A DNA stretch of 7,378 bases from Prevotellaceae bacterium UBA4359 (GTDB lineage: Bacteria > Bacteroidota > Bacteroidia > Bacteroidales > Bacteroidaceae). The stretch is from contig DGSP01000034.1 of NCBI GenBank assembly GCA_002393555.1, positions 1 through 7,378 on the forward strand, in the 5' to 3' direction. Of the stretch, positions 7,375-7,378 are shown piece after piece. The translations under genes were made by a program, and so were the position numbers. The notes under the pieces are model-generated. The model saw nothing but the letters and a program-made list of their open reading frames with translations. It was not told where the DNA came from and did no database searches. The first letter of the stretch is position 1; every line of letters begins with the position of its first letter.

Positions 7375-7378
7375 AGGT

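Overview
The window looks like a piece of a rumen or gut Prevotella-type genome (Bacteroidales; Prevotella/Xylanibacter/Segatella group). Four things suggest this: Bacteroidetes-style promoters (TTTG, about 20 bp, TAnnTTTG) with no Shine-Dalgarno signal; a GH10 xylanase fused to a CE1 feruloyl esterase, closely resembling Prevotella ruminicola Xyn10D-Fae1A; the short type IX-like C-terminal tail on the modular secreted protein; and a Bacteroidales-type short orphan peptide gene. The assignment is inference from sequence features, not a database match.

All four supportable genes lie on the minus strand, so transcription runs from right to left. From right to left: (1) a 733-residue secreted modular protein of unknown function (4674-6875); (2) a 58-residue small protein 35 bp downstream of it (4462-4638); (3) a rho-independent terminator (4394-4426) that abuts a Bacteroidetes -7 promoter element; (4) a secreted GH43 glycosidase (2723-4351); (5) an array of eight 10-bp CCTAGG repeats (2641-2720); (6) the bifunctional GH10-CE1 enzyme (434-2587), followed by a perfect 22-bp hairpin (366-415). 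Genes 4 and 6 form a xylan-degrading pair. The xylanase cuts the backbone, the esterase removes feruloyl or acetyl side groups, and the GH43 enzyme releases xylose or arabinose from the oligosaccharides. The secreted modular protein upstream could bind polysaccharide or act at the cell surface, but nothing in it proves this.

The two intergenic ends are AT-rich and hold several palindromic elements. The left end (1-433) has three inverted repeats and a hairpin-plus-T-tract remnant. The right end (6876-7378) has a minus-strand promoter region with an operator-like dyad, a convincing plus-strand promoter that leads into a perfect 18-bp hairpin with no gene behind it inside the window, and a large fold-back element of about 230 bp ending in TTAATTAA. 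The 287-318 remnant matches part of that fold-back element in inverted orientation, with a paired (compensatory) change in its mini-hairpin. The likeliest unusual content is therefore (a) this family of structured intergenic elements, (b) the plus-strand promoter/hairpin unit, (c) the CCTAGG array between the two xylan genes, and (d) the small protein paired with the modular secreted protein.
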